Assembly: GCA_029983675.1 (NCBI GenBank)
Contig: JASBYY010000028.1
Span: 1-41,124, forward strand
DNA length: 41,124 nt
Direction of reading: 5' to 3'
Origin: Bacteroidales bacterium
GTDB taxonomy: Bacteria; Bacteroidota; Bacteroidia; Bacteroidales; F082
This document shows, one piece after another, positions 1-8,367 of the stretch. Position numbers and translations under genes: made by a program. Within the stretch, counting starts at the first letter, position 1. Each line of letters opens with the position of its first letter. The notes under the pieces were generated by a model. It was given only the letters and a program-made list of their open reading frames with translations, searched no databases and was not told the DNA's origin.

Positions 1-4
1 CACC

Positions 5-63
5 GCAAATCGCCCGACCGTTGGGTGGGAAGCCCGAAGGGATTTCCACCCAACGGTATTTGC
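5..63. repeat. Long imperfect palindrome at window start
   Basis: An 18-nt arm at 18-35 pairs with 39-56 around a GAA loop. There is one G-U wobble and one G-A mismatch. An outer GCAAAT (5-10) pairs with ATTTGC (58-63) across an asymmetric bulge. There is no T-run on either side, so it is not a classic intrinsic terminator. It lies directly upstream of the PHP gene and could be an extragenic palindromic repeat or an mRNA leader structure. The structure is seen directly; its role is unknown. Confidence 0.55.
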
Positions 64-105
64 CGGAATGAACCTCGGTTTGTCCGACTGAAAAACGGTT
101 GCGCG

Positions 106-885
106 ATGGAGGAACTAAAATCCTATAGGGCCGATTTGCATCTTCACACGGTATTGTCGCCGTGTGGAGATATCTATATGAGCCCCAGTGCCATTGTCGA
201 ACAAGCCAAGAAGCTGCACCTCGACATCATCGCCATCTGCGACCACAATACCACACGACAGGTAAAGGTTGTGCAGCAAATCGGACGCAAAAACGGCATC
301 ATGGTCATAGGAGGCGTAGAAATCACCACCCAAGAAGAAGCCCATGCCCTCGCCTACTTTGAAAACGACACGCAACTCGATGCGTTTCAAGATTTTATCG
401 ACAGTCATCTGCCGCACATTCCTCTTGATGAGGAAAAGTTTGGCTACCAACTGATTGTAGACGAAAACGAAGAGGTGACGGGCGAAGAGAAATGGCTGTT
501 GTGGTCGGCCCTCGATGCCGACCTTGACACCTTGTATGACAAAGTGCACGAAATCGGCGGGCTGTTCGTTCCGGCGCATGTCAACAAACCTGCCAGCAGC
601 TTGATCAGCCAACTGGGCTTCATCCCTCCTGACTTGAAAGCCGATGCCTTGGAAATATCGAAACACGTGAAGAAAGACGATTTTTTGAAAAAATACGCCT
701 ACTTGAAACGTTTCAATTTCACCAAAAGCTCTGATGCGCATTTTCTGCATATTATCGGTGAGGTGCATTGCGTGCTTCACATGTACGACACGACGTTCGA
801 TGAGTTTCGGAAGACCCTGCATGGCGATGACGGACGCTACATCGACACGGAACCTAAGGAAAAACTGCAATTGATCTACGGATAA
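106..885 (+). CDS. PHP-domain metal-dependent phosphoesterase
   Basis: 259 aa, predicted cytosolic. The PHP metal-site motifs are all visible: DLHLHT (H12, H14), CDHN (D46, H47), GGVEIT (E72), PAHVNK (H158) and SSDAHF (D210, H212). Known members hydrolyse phosphoester bonds in nucleotides or phosphorylated metabolites; the substrate here cannot be read from sequence. I chose the ATG at 106 because the domain begins about eight residues later; an in-frame GTG at 25 would add 27 unlike residues and run through a palindrome. The stop is 19 bp before the GHKL ATPase gene, so the two are probably co-transcribed. It is the first gene of a cassette ending in an [FeFe]-hydrogenase-like protein, which suggests a signalling or redox-control role (inference). 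Confidence 0.85.
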   Translation: MEELKSYRADLHLHTVLSPCGDIYMSPSAIVEQAKKLHLDIIAICDHNTTRQVKVVQQIGRKNGIMVIGGVEITTQEEAHALAYFENDTQLDAFQDFIDSHLPHIPLDEEKFGYQLIVDENEEVTGEEKWLLWSALDADLDTLYDKVHEIGGLFVPAHVNKPASSLISQLGFIPPDLKADALEISKHVKKDDFLKKYAYLKRFNFTKSSDAHFLHIIGEVHCVLHMYDTTFDEFRKTLHGDDGRYIDTEPKEKLQLIYG

Positions 886-904
886 GCTATCAAATGGAAC
901 AACG

Positions 905-1453
905 ATGAAAGAACTATCCTTACATGTGTATGACCTGATGGAAAACTCTACTGCCGCGAACGCCACCCTTGTTGAGCTGAACATCCGCGACAGCCTGAAA
1001 GACAATCTCTATGCTTTTACCATCAAAGACAACGGCAAAGGAATGACGCCAGAATTTTTGGCCAAGGTCACCGACCCGTGGACGACCTCACGCACCACAC
1101 GTAAAGTAGGACTGGGATTGCCTCTCATCAAAATGAACACTGAAAACGCCGGAGGCGGCATGAAAATCGAAAGTCAGGTGGGCGTAGGCACGCGACTCGA
1201 CTTCTGGTTCCAGCACGACCATCTGGACAGACCGCCCATGGGCGACTTGGCCGGATCATTAGTCATGCTTTTCTCGGCACACGAAGACATCCATTTTATT
1301 TACCGCCACACCACCGACGATGGCGAGTTCGTCCTCGACACCGACGAAATCAAGGAAGCCATTGACGGGATGCCGATGAACGACATCCACATCATGCAGT
1401 ACTTAAAAGAAATGATTCAGGAAAACCTGAAGGAAATACATTATAACGATTGA
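905..1453 (+). CDS. GHKL-family ATP-binding protein (HATPase domain only)
   Basis: 182 aa. The histidine-kinase/Hsp90-type ATP fold is recognisable: N-box helix with LMENS (N14), G1 box DNGKGM (D42-G46), and G2 box GLGLPLI around residue 69 after a TTSR lid segment. There is no dimerisation/phospho-acceptor domain and no sensor region, so it is not a complete histidine kinase. The last ~70 residues form an acidic tail I cannot assign. It sits between the PHP and DRTGG genes. Such stand-alone ATPases occur beside [FeFe]-hydrogenase-like sensors in Firmicutes and Bacteroidota, so a partner role in redox-dependent phosphotransfer is plausible but inferred. Confidence 0.8.
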   Translation: MKELSLHVYDLMENSTAANATLVELNIRDSLKDNLYAFTIKDNGKGMTPEFLAKVTDPWTTSRTTRKVGLGLPLIKMNTENAGGGMKIESQVGVGTRLDFWFQHDHLDRPPMGDLAGSLVMLFSAHEDIHFIYRHTTDDGEFVLDTDEIKEAIDGMPMNDIHIMQYLKEMIQENLKEIHYND

Positions 1454-1566
1454 ACCGAAGCCTGGCCAAGGAAGAAGTATGGAAATACATTTCACAACGC
1501 CTCACATCATTCTTTCGACAAATCGACAATAAAACCAATACCACACCATAAAACATCTACAAAGAA

Positions 1567-1911
1567 ATGACTATCAGAGAAATTGCTGAAACGCTGAATG
1601 CCAAGGTGCTTTGCGGTCATGACCGCCTGGAGGAGGACCATAAATTCGCCTTTGCCTCCGACCTGATGAGCGACATCCTGACACTTGGCGACAACTGCCC
1701 CATCATCGTCACCGGATTATGCAACATGCAGACCATACGCACCTGCGAGATGGGCAATCTCGACATCATCGTCATTGTGCGCAAGAAAAAAGCCACTGAC
1801 GAAATGATCGAAACCGCCAAAGACAATTCCATGGTGATCATGGAATGCGACTACTCCATGTTCAAGGCCTGCGGTCTGCTGTATCAAGCCGGCATGAAGC
1901 CCATCTTTTAA
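1567..1911 (+). CDS. DRTGG-domain protein
   Basis: 114 aa, a single DRTGG-type domain. The pattern fits: N-terminal TIREIAETLNAKVL, a central DLMSDILTLGD, then alternating strands such as PIIVTGL and DIIVIVRKK, ending with a CDYSMFKACGLLYQ helix. DRTGG domains are found in some phosphotransacetylases and beside CBS domains; their biochemical role is poorly defined, and ligand binding is only presumed. The gene follows the GHKL gene after a 113-bp gap in which I see no gene or terminator. It keeps company with a second GHKL ATPase and an iron-sulfur protein, a grouping known from hydrogenase-sensor loci. Confidence 0.75.
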   Translation: MTIREIAETLNAKVLCGHDRLEEDHKFAFASDLMSDILTLGDNCPIIVTGLCNMQTIRTCEMGNLDIIVIVRKKKATDEMIETAKDNSMVIMECDYSMFKACGLLYQAGMKPIF

Positions 1912-2046
1912 TCAATGACGATGATGCGAACGACACGGAAAAAGGAAAGCGAGAACGTCAAGAAATGACGCCGCCCTTTCTTTTCCTTTTCGGAAAATTG
2001 TCACCTATCACACTAAAAACCACTTATTTAACCAAAGAAAAAAGCC

Positions 2047-2460
2047 ATGCATTTTGAATATCAAATATATGAAGCCGACTTTGTCAACGCTGGTTCTGCT
2101 TCAAGCGCGATCAAGAAGACATTAAAGCGGCTCAACATCAGTCCCGCCGTCATCAAACGCGTGGTTGTCGCTTTGTACGAAGCCGAGGTGAACGCCATTG
2201 CCCATGCTTACGGCGGCACCATCTACGCCGACATCGAAGCCGACAAGATCGTTGTCCGCATCGTGGACAAAGGCCCCGGCATCCCCGACATTGAATGGGC
2301 CATGCAGGAAGGCAACTCCACGGCTTCTCCCCAAGTGCGCGACATGGGCTTTGGCGCCGGAATGGGACTGCCGAACATTAAAAAGAACGTCGATAAGCTG
2401 AATGTCACTTCACAAGTCGGCATCGGCACCACCGTTGAGATGGAAGTCAACTTCGCTTGA
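2047..2460 (+). CDS. RsbW-like anti-sigma factor/serine kinase-type ATPase
   Basis: 137 aa. GHKL motifs of the anti-sigma type are clear: N-box YEAEVNAIAHA (N49), G1 DKGPGIPDIE (D74-G78) with the following EGNSTA, and G2 GFGAGMGLPNI (from G101). The length matches RsbW/SpoIIAB proteins, which bind a sigma factor or phosphorylate an anti-anti-sigma (STAS) protein. No sigma factor or STAS partner lies in the window, so its target is unknown. It is the second GHKL protein of this cassette and the last gene before the hydrogenase-like protein, which probably supplies a redox input (inference). Confidence 0.85.
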   Translation: MHFEYQIYEADFVNAGSASSAIKKTLKRLNISPAVIKRVVVALYEAEVNAIAHAYGGTIYADIEADKIVVRIVDKGPGIPDIEWAMQEGNSTASPQVRDMGFGAGMGLPNIKKNVDKLNVTSQVGIGTTVEMEVNFA

Positions 2461-2623
2461 TCATTCAGCCTCACACGAAAACAAAGTGGAACACATATTA
2501 AGCACTGCATCGCAAAAGCATTATGAAACGACAAAAAACGCATCGAATACCCCCAATGAAAAGCCATCGTGATAGTATGTAATCGAATACGCCTATCACC
2601 TAACAAACTCAATCTCAGACAAC

Positions 2624-4003
2624 ATGGAAAAAAGCTCATTCTTTCACGCCCTTAGCATCGACTACGATGCCTGCATCGGCTGTTCGCACTGCATGAAATC
2701 TTGCCCCACCGAGGCGCTGCGGGTTCGCGACGGCAAAGCCATGCTGTTTGGCGACCGCTGTATCGACTGCGGAAATTGTTTCAAGGTATGTCCCGTACAC
2801 GCCATCTACGTCAAGCAGGACGACTTCGATTCCATTTTCAACTTCCCGTGCCGCGTGGCATTGGTGCCAGCGGTTTTTATGGGACAATTTCCGAACGACA
2901 TCACGGTGTCGCGCATTTATCAGATACTCCAAGAAATTGGCTTCACCCATGTCATTGAAACCGAAACCGCCATTCCCATATACACCACAGCAAAAAACAA
3001 ATACGCCGAGGAGCATCCCGAAATACGTCCTCTGATATCTTCATTCTGTCCGGCAATTGTACGACTGATTCAGGTGAAATTCCCCGGCTTGGTGGACAAC
3101 CTGCTTCCCATCAAAGCTCCCATCGATATTACGGCCATGTATATCCGTCGCAAGATCAAGAAAGAAGAACCTTGGAAAGACGAAGAAATCGGGCTGTTCT
3201 ACATCACACCTTGTGCGGCAAAAATCGCCGCTGTGAAAAACCCTGTCGGTGAAGAAAAATCAAACGTGAACGGAGTCATCAATATGGACTCGCTCTACAA
3301 CCGTGTGTTTAAGAAGATCAAGGAACAAGGCAAAAACTTCAAGGAAAAGAAACTGCCCGTCTCTCAGCTTTCTTCGGATAGCGTGCTCACTTCGCTTACC
3401 AACGGCGAAAGACGCCTGTCGCCGGTTCGCCATTCCTATTCCATCGATGAAATCGACAATGTCATCGAGTTTCTTGAAAAAGTGGAAAACGACGAAGTGG
3501 ACAACGTTGATTTTCTTGAGTTACGCGCCTGCGATCAAAGCTGTACCGGCGGAATCCTCACTGCGGACAACCGTTTCCTCATGTGTGAACGCATATTTGC
3601 CCGCGCACGAAAAATCGCCGACCGCGAACGCTGCGGAGAATATACCAAGGACCACGAAATAGAAAACGAACGCAACTTCCTGATACGCAATGTTAAAGTC
3701 AGCGACATCAAGCCACGTTCCATGCTTATTTTGGACAACGACATCTCTGTCGCTTTAGAAAAAATGAAAAAAATCAACGAGTTGCGTGCCATGCTACCCC
3801 AAACCGACTGCGGTGTCTGCGGTGCTCCCACCTGCGATGCGCTGGCGCAAGACATCGTCTGCCAGAATGCGGAACTCACCGACTGTATCTTCATACAACG
3901 CAACCTTGAAGCCCGCGGCAGCATGGATGTCCAGGAATCGCTGAAAATCATGGAAGTCATCTGGGGCAGCGACAAGATGAACGACTATGTCAAAAACAAA
4001 TAG
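2624..4003 (+). CDS. [FeFe]-hydrogenase-like iron-sulfur protein, probable sensor
   Basis: 459 aa. Residues 17-27 and 46-56 are two 4Fe-4S ferredoxin motifs (C17/20/23/27 and C46/49/52/56). Residues ~75-320 resemble the hydrogenase large-subunit domain: L1 SSFCP (C142), L2 TPCAAK (C197, K200) and L3 ACDQSCTGG (C303, C307). All four H-cluster cubane ligands are therefore kept. The proton-transfer Cys that precedes the L1 ligand in active enzymes is Phe141, and the Met residues of L2 and L3 are Thr195 and Arg301. Residues 396-421 form a further Fe-S motif (C396, C399, C404, C421; PF04060-like). The PAS domain that often follows in sensory homologues is absent. I infer an electron-transfer or sensor protein rather than a fast H2-turnover enzyme. 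No maturase genes (hydE, hydF, hydG) are in the window. Confidence 0.82.
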   Translation: MEKSSFFHALSIDYDACIGCSHCMKSCPTEALRVRDGKAMLFGDRCIDCGNCFKVCPVHAIYVKQDDFDSIFNFPCRVALVPAVFMGQFPNDITVSRIYQILQEIGFTHVIETETAIPIYTTAKNKYAEEHPEIRPLISSFCPAIVRLIQVKFPGLVDNLLPIKAPIDITAMYIRRKIKKEEPWKDEEIGLFYITPCAAKIAAVKNPVGEEKSNVNGVINMDSLYNRVFKKIKEQGKNFKEKKLPVSQLSSDSVLTSLTNGERRLSPVRHSYSIDEIDNVIEFLEKVENDEVDNVDFLELRACDQSCTGGILTADNRFLMCERIFARARKIADRERCGEYTKDHEIENERNFLIRNVKVSDIKPRSMLILDNDISVALEKMKKINELRAMLPQTDCGVCGAPTCDALAQDIVCQNAELTDCIFIQRNLEARGSMDVQESLKIMEVIWGSDKMNDYVKNK

Positions 4004-4110
4004 AAAGAATAAAGCCTGATGTCCTGCAACTGCATGGCAAGGCCTACTAACGCCATATTCCGAAGCCATACGCTTCTACATCATATACCCTACTCGAAAA
4101 TTTTTGACAC

Positions 4111-4872
4111 ATGACCCTGTACAACACTTTTATTGGAGCCATGATCGGTGCTGCTGTGATGGTTTTCATCGCACTTTACTTTGTGAAAGCCGGTTATGGG
4201 AAATTCAACGCCAAACAATGGGGACGCACCATCAACAACCGTACAGCGTGGGTGATCATGGAAGCGCCCATCTGCCTGCTGATGATTGTCTTCTGGCTAT
4301 GCAGCGACCGAGTCCTGTCTCCCGCACCGCTTGCCATTTGTCTGCTTTTTGAAATCCATTACGTGCAGCGCACTTTCATCTTTCCCTTCCTGATGCGTGG
4401 CAAAGGAAAAATGTCGCTCGCTGTGATGTGCATGGGTTTCTTTTTCAATGTGGCCAATGCTTTCATGCAAGGCTACTGGATATTCTTCTTGTCGCCCGAC
4501 GACCTCTACACCCCTGCCTGGCTGTTGCGTCCGAAGTTCATCATCGGCACGATTCTTTTCCTCACAGGCTTTGTCATCAACCTCGACTCCGACCATCGCG
4601 TCCGCAACCTGCGCAAACCCGGCGACACCAACTACTACCTGCCACACGGCGGCATGTACAACTATGTGACCTCAGCCAATTACTTCGGCGAGCTGATCGA
4701 ATGGCTCGGCTTTGCCGTCCTCACATGGTCCATTCCCGGCCTCGTGTTCTTCATTTGGACCTTTGCCAACCTTGTGCCGCGTTCCGACGCCATTTACAAG
4801 TTCTACAAAGAAAAATTTCCAAAAGAGATGCAAGGCAAAAATTTAAAGCGCATTTTCCCGTTTATCTATTAG
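4111..4872 (+). CDS. Steroid 5-alpha-reductase-like membrane oxidoreductase
   Basis: 253 aa, polytopic membrane protein. The C-terminal half is strikingly like mammalian SRD5A enzymes: NLDSDHRVRNLRKPGD (N157, D161, R165), then LPHGGMYNYVTSANYFGE and EW at 197-198. Residues matching the SRD5A catalytic pair are E51 (in MEAP) and Y84 (in EIHYVQRTF). The family reduces the delta-4 double bond of 3-oxosteroids with NADPH; gut Bacteroidota homologues act on bile-acid intermediates or steroid hormones. The substrate here is inferred, not shown. The gene ends 13 bp before an SDR gene of 3-beta-HSD type, so a two-step modification of a sterol-like compound is a reasonable guess. Confidence 0.85.
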   Translation: MTLYNTFIGAMIGAAVMVFIALYFVKAGYGKFNAKQWGRTINNRTAWVIMEAPICLLMIVFWLCSDRVLSPAPLAICLLFEIHYVQRTFIFPFLMRGKGKMSLAVMCMGFFFNVANAFMQGYWIFFLSPDDLYTPAWLLRPKFIIGTILFLTGFVINLDSDHRVRNLRKPGDTNYYLPHGGMYNYVTSANYFGELIEWLGFAVLTWSIPGLVFFIWTFANLVPRSDAIYKFYKEKFPKEMQGKNLKRIFPFIY

Positions 4873-4885
4873 AAACCTATTGTAC

Positions 4886-6361
4886 ATGAATAAAAGAATC
4901 TGTCTGACCGGAGCTACTGGCAATATGGGCGGAGCCGCCTTGAAGGAACTGTTGCAAAGCGAAGAGAACTTCGAGGTCACTATTTTGGCACGCGACAGCA
5001 AAGCCAACCGAAACAAGCTGAAAGACGTAAAAGACCATATCCGCATCGTTTGGGGCGACCTAACGCGATACGACGATGTTTTCAAAGCCGTGCAAGGAGC
5101 CGACTATGTGTTACACGTGGGAGGCATGGTTTCGCCTGCCGCTGATTATTTCCCCCAAAAAACGCTGTCCGTCAACGTGACAGCGGCGCAAAACATTGCC
5201 AAGGCCGTCCTTGCCCAGCCCAATGCCGATGATGTCAAGGTGTGTTACGTTGGGTCTATCGCTCAAATGGGCTACCGCAAAGCGCCCTTCCACTGGGGAC
5301 GTGCCGGCGACCCTATCAATATCAGCGTTTACGACCATTACGGCATTTCAAAGACCATCGCTGAACGTTGCATTGTCGAAAGCGGCATCAAGCACTGGGT
5401 GTGCCTCCGGCAAACCGGCATTCTCTATCCCGAAATTCTGAAACACTACGACCCGATCATGTTTCATGTCCCGTTGAATGGCGTGCTCGAATGGGCCACC
5501 TTAGAAGACTCCGGGCGCGTGCTTGTCAACCTTTGCAAGGACGATGTGCCCGACTCGTTCTGGAACCGTTTCTACAGCATCGGGAGTGGTGCGGCATACC
5601 GAATGACCAACTATGAGTTTGAAAGCAAGCTGTTGAAACTGCTCTCATGCCCGCCTCCCGAACAGATTTTCCGTCCCGAATGGTTTGGGCTGCGCAACTT
5701 CCACGGCTTGTGGTTTTCTGACAGCGACCTGCTTGATTCCATTCTTCATTTCCGCGCCAACATTCCCGTGGACACCTATTTCGAACAGATGCGCCAAACC
5801 TTGCCGTCCTATTACAAACTTTCCCGTTTCGTACCGCCCTTTGTTTTCAAAATGTTCATGCGATCGGTTGCTAACAAGAAACAATGGGGCACACAATATT
5901 GGATCAAGCACAACGACACCCAGCGCATCTCGGCATTTTACGGATCAATGGATGCTTGGAAAAACATTCCCGACTGGGCGCATCAACAACTGAATCATCC
6001 CGGCGAAGAAGCCATCATGTTGAATCACGGATATGATGAAAGCAAGCCGCTGTGCGAATTGGACTTAGCAGACTTGAAAGAAGCCGCCATCTTTAGAGGC
6101 GGCAAATGTCTGTCAACAAGCATGACAAAAGGCGACCTTGTCACTCCTATCGAATGGGAATGTCAGTTTGGACATCGTTTTCGGGCCAGCGCGGCACTCG
6201 TTTTGCAGGGAGGACATTGGTGCCCGAAATGCCTGCCCATGCCGTGGAACTACGACGCCATTGCAAAAGGCAATCCGTTTTTCGCCCAGGTGTGGACTCC
6301 ATTTCATGGGCACGAAGAACACCACTACTACGATGAAAGCATCTTCGAGGGCTGGGAATAG
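4886..6361 (+). CDS. Extended SDR (epimerase/3-beta-HSD-like) fused to a C-terminal zinc ribbon
   Basis: 491 aa. The N-terminal Rossmann fold has TGATGNMGG (T8-G16) for NAD(P), and the catalytic set S124, Y152 and K156 (YGISK). HVGGMVSP and the following NVTAAQNIAKAV resemble the 3-beta-hydroxysteroid dehydrogenase/epimerase group. The last ~90 residues are a separate module with C426, H430, C446 and C449 (CQFGH, then CPKC), a likely zinc-binding ribbon unusual on an SDR. I chose the ATG at 4886 over an upstream TTG at 4880. It starts 13 bp after the 5-alpha-reductase-like gene and is almost certainly in the same transcript. The substrate is unknown; oxidoreduction of a 3-hydroxy or 3-oxo sterol is inferred from the neighbour. 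Confidence 0.8.
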   Translation: MNKRICLTGATGNMGGAALKELLQSEENFEVTILARDSKANRNKLKDVKDHIRIVWGDLTRYDDVFKAVQGADYVLHVGGMVSPAADYFPQKTLSVNVTAAQNIAKAVLAQPNADDVKVCYVGSIAQMGYRKAPFHWGRAGDPINISVYDHYGISKTIAERCIVESGIKHWVCLRQTGILYPEILKHYDPIMFHVPLNGVLEWATLEDSGRVLVNLCKDDVPDSFWNRFYSIGSGAAYRMTNYEFESKLLKLLSCPPPEQIFRPEWFGLRNFHGLWFSDSDLLDSILHFRANIPVDTYFEQMRQTLPSYYKLSRFVPPFVFKMFMRSVANKKQWGTQYWIKHNDTQRISAFYGSMDAWKNIPDWAHQQLNHPGEEAIMLNHGYDESKPLCELDLADLKEAAIFRGGKCLSTSMTKGDLVTPIEWECQFGHRFRASAALVLQGGHWCPKCLPMPWNYDAIAKGNPFFAQVWTPFHGHEEHHYYDESIFEGWE

Positions 6362-6451
6362 AACCGCGAAGAAGACAGCACTCTGTATTTCTGCCGGTAA
6401 CGGAAATTGAACGAAAAACAACCCATATTGCAACACAAAAAAAGAACCACC

Positions 6452-7411
6452 ATGAAACGAACACCATTATTCCTGCTGATTGTACTACTCAGCACTTCGG
6501 CAAAAGCCCAAGACAAGGTCGTCCCCTTGAAATGGGGCGACATGGAGCATTGGACCGTGCGCCACATCAAGGAATCGAAGATTATCGGTGGGAAAACAAA
6601 AACGATCTATATCCTTGGCCCCAGCGACACCCTCGGCATTGACGCTCCCAAAGCCTACGACCCCAAAGGACGCACCCAATGGGGCGTCTCAAACGCATAC
6701 GCCAACATCATGGGTGTCAGCAAAGCCGCTTGTACCACAAGACCTGAAAGGCGCGGCAACGGATGGTGCGCCCGATTGGAAACGAAAATGGAGGAGATTT
6801 GTGTTGTCGGATTGGTTGACATTCACGCGTGCATTTCGGGCACACTGTTCCTCGGTCAGACCCTCGAACCTGTACGCAGCGTCAACGACCCGTACAGCAA
6901 AACCAACATGGGCATTCCGTTTACAGGAAAACCAAAGGCGCTGATGCTCGACATCAAGACCTTGGTCAGCGATTCAAAAAAAGTCACCAAGGCTTCGGGG
7001 ATGAAAACAAGCGAAATCGACGGTCACGACGAGCCTGAAATCTGTGTCTTTTTACAACAACGCTGGGAAGATGAAAATGGGAACATCCATGCCAAACGTA
7101 TCGGGACTTTGCGGCAACGCTTCCCAAAAAGCACCAGCGAATGGAAAAATGACCACCAAATACCGATTCACTATGGCGACATCACCCATCGAAGCGACTT
7201 TGAGCCTTACCAAGGCCTGTTTCGTGCCGAAGAATCCTATAAAGCCCTGAATAGCAAAGGTAAAATGGTAACCATCAACGAGATGGCTTGGGGCAATGCC
7301 GACGATACGCCGACACATATCATGATCATCATCAAATCAGGCTGCTACCCTGCTTTCCAAGGAACGGTGGGCAACACGATCTGGGTGGACAATATCCGCC
7401 TCGTTTACTGA
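6452..7411 (+). CDS. Secreted PCMD-domain protein
   Basis: 319 aa with a clear signal peptide (LFLLIVLLSTSAKA, then QDK), so exported. The rest matches the Bacteroidota PCMD (putative carbohydrate metabolism domain) pattern: WSVSNAYA-like WGVSNAYAN, GNGWCARLETK, and the ISGTLFLG segment, ending in a VWDNI-like WVDNIRLVY strand. These proteins are beta-sandwiches of unknown function, often guessed to bind glycans or surface material. No transport pair (SusC/SusD) is nearby, so a glycan role is weak here. The start is the ATG at 6452; the reading frame stays open upstream, but the signal peptide fixes the start. It follows the SDR gene by 90 bp. Confidence 0.7.
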   Translation: MKRTPLFLLIVLLSTSAKAQDKVVPLKWGDMEHWTVRHIKESKIIGGKTKTIYILGPSDTLGIDAPKAYDPKGRTQWGVSNAYANIMGVSKAACTTRPERRGNGWCARLETKMEEICVVGLVDIHACISGTLFLGQTLEPVRSVNDPYSKTNMGIPFTGKPKALMLDIKTLVSDSKKVTKASGMKTSEIDGHDEPEICVFLQQRWEDENGNIHAKRIGTLRQRFPKSTSEWKNDHQIPIHYGDITHRSDFEPYQGLFRAEESYKALNSKGKMVTINEMAWGNADDTPTHIMIIIKSGCYPAFQGTVGNTIWVDNIRLVY

Positions 7412-7485
7412 GAGCAACCATCTGCCCGTCTCACTACAGATTTTATTATATATGACAAAAACGTTATGGCTGTTGGGGTAATCGC

Positions 7486-8328
7486 TTATTTCTCAGGTTC
7501 GTTACCCTTGAGCAAGACACTTTGTTTGGCATTCAGAGGCGAAAACACCTTTTCTCCCGTTTTGGACTCCAGCTCAAGGCGGGCATTACGCGCTATTTCG
7601 CCACCTTGGCGCGCCACATCGCAGTGTTCATCCATTGTTTCGGGATTGCTGGTTTCGGAAATGCGCTTTGTCGATAGTTCCGCCAACATGTTCAGCACCA
7701 GCTCCGTATTGGTCATGTTGTCGCGCAGACTTTCCTTTTTCAACCCCTTGAATTTCTTATACTCCTTAGCGGTTTTGCCCGCCCATCATGTCTTATAGAT
7801 AATGTCGGTAAGCGAGGCATACTGAACACCTTCTAGCAAGCCACGATTCTTCCATTCATCAGTCAGCTCTTTGCGTATCTCAATGCTTTTCAAACGTTGA
7901 TTAATCCAACTGTCGGAATAGCCCAAACGCTTATAATCTCTCATGGCCTGTTCTATCGACAATTCCGGGTCTTGCAGTTGATCCAGCCGCTCGCGTGCCA
8001 CTTGGGCAATCCATAGCTTAAACGGCTCCGCCTTGGGCGATGGAATAGACTGTATCAGCCTGAAAAGCTGCTCCGTATCAGCCACATCGGTTAAATACAT
8101 CTTGTTGTCAGACGAACGCATTTTCAGTTGACTACAATTTGTAGCCTACTCGCTTCCTTCTTTCTTTAATCGGGTTTTCAATACGCTCCAATACTTCCTT
8201 GGATTGGGGCTATCCGTCAATATGGCGATGGTATCCACAATGGAAAAATACCACTTTCCCTGCTCTTCGTCCCAAACAGTGCGGACTCTATTTTCCTCAA
8301 ATAGCTGTATGGCTTGCTGCTGTGTCAT
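7486..8328 (-). pseudogene. Bro-N family (phage antirepressor-like) gene with two in-frame stops
   Basis: Three consecutive segments in one frame rebuild a full-length ~280-codon Bro-N protein. Segment 1 starts at the ATG at 8328 (MTQQQAIQLFEENRV, VWDEEQGKWYFSIVDTI) and stops at TAG 8146-8148. Segment 2 carries NKMYLTDVADTEQLFRLIQ and the GYSDSWINQRLKSIEIRKEL helix, and stops at TGA 7786-7788. Segment 3 has EYKKFKGLKKESLRDNMTN and ends at 7486. No frameshift is needed. Bro-N proteins come from phages and mobile DNA and are widespread in Bacteroidota as DNA-damage- or phage-related regulators. The stops differ (TAG and TGA), which argues for decay or sequence error rather than recoding. Confidence 0.8.
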
Positions 8329-8367
8329 AATATCAATGTTTTTCTTATTCTTCCTGTTGGAATACAA

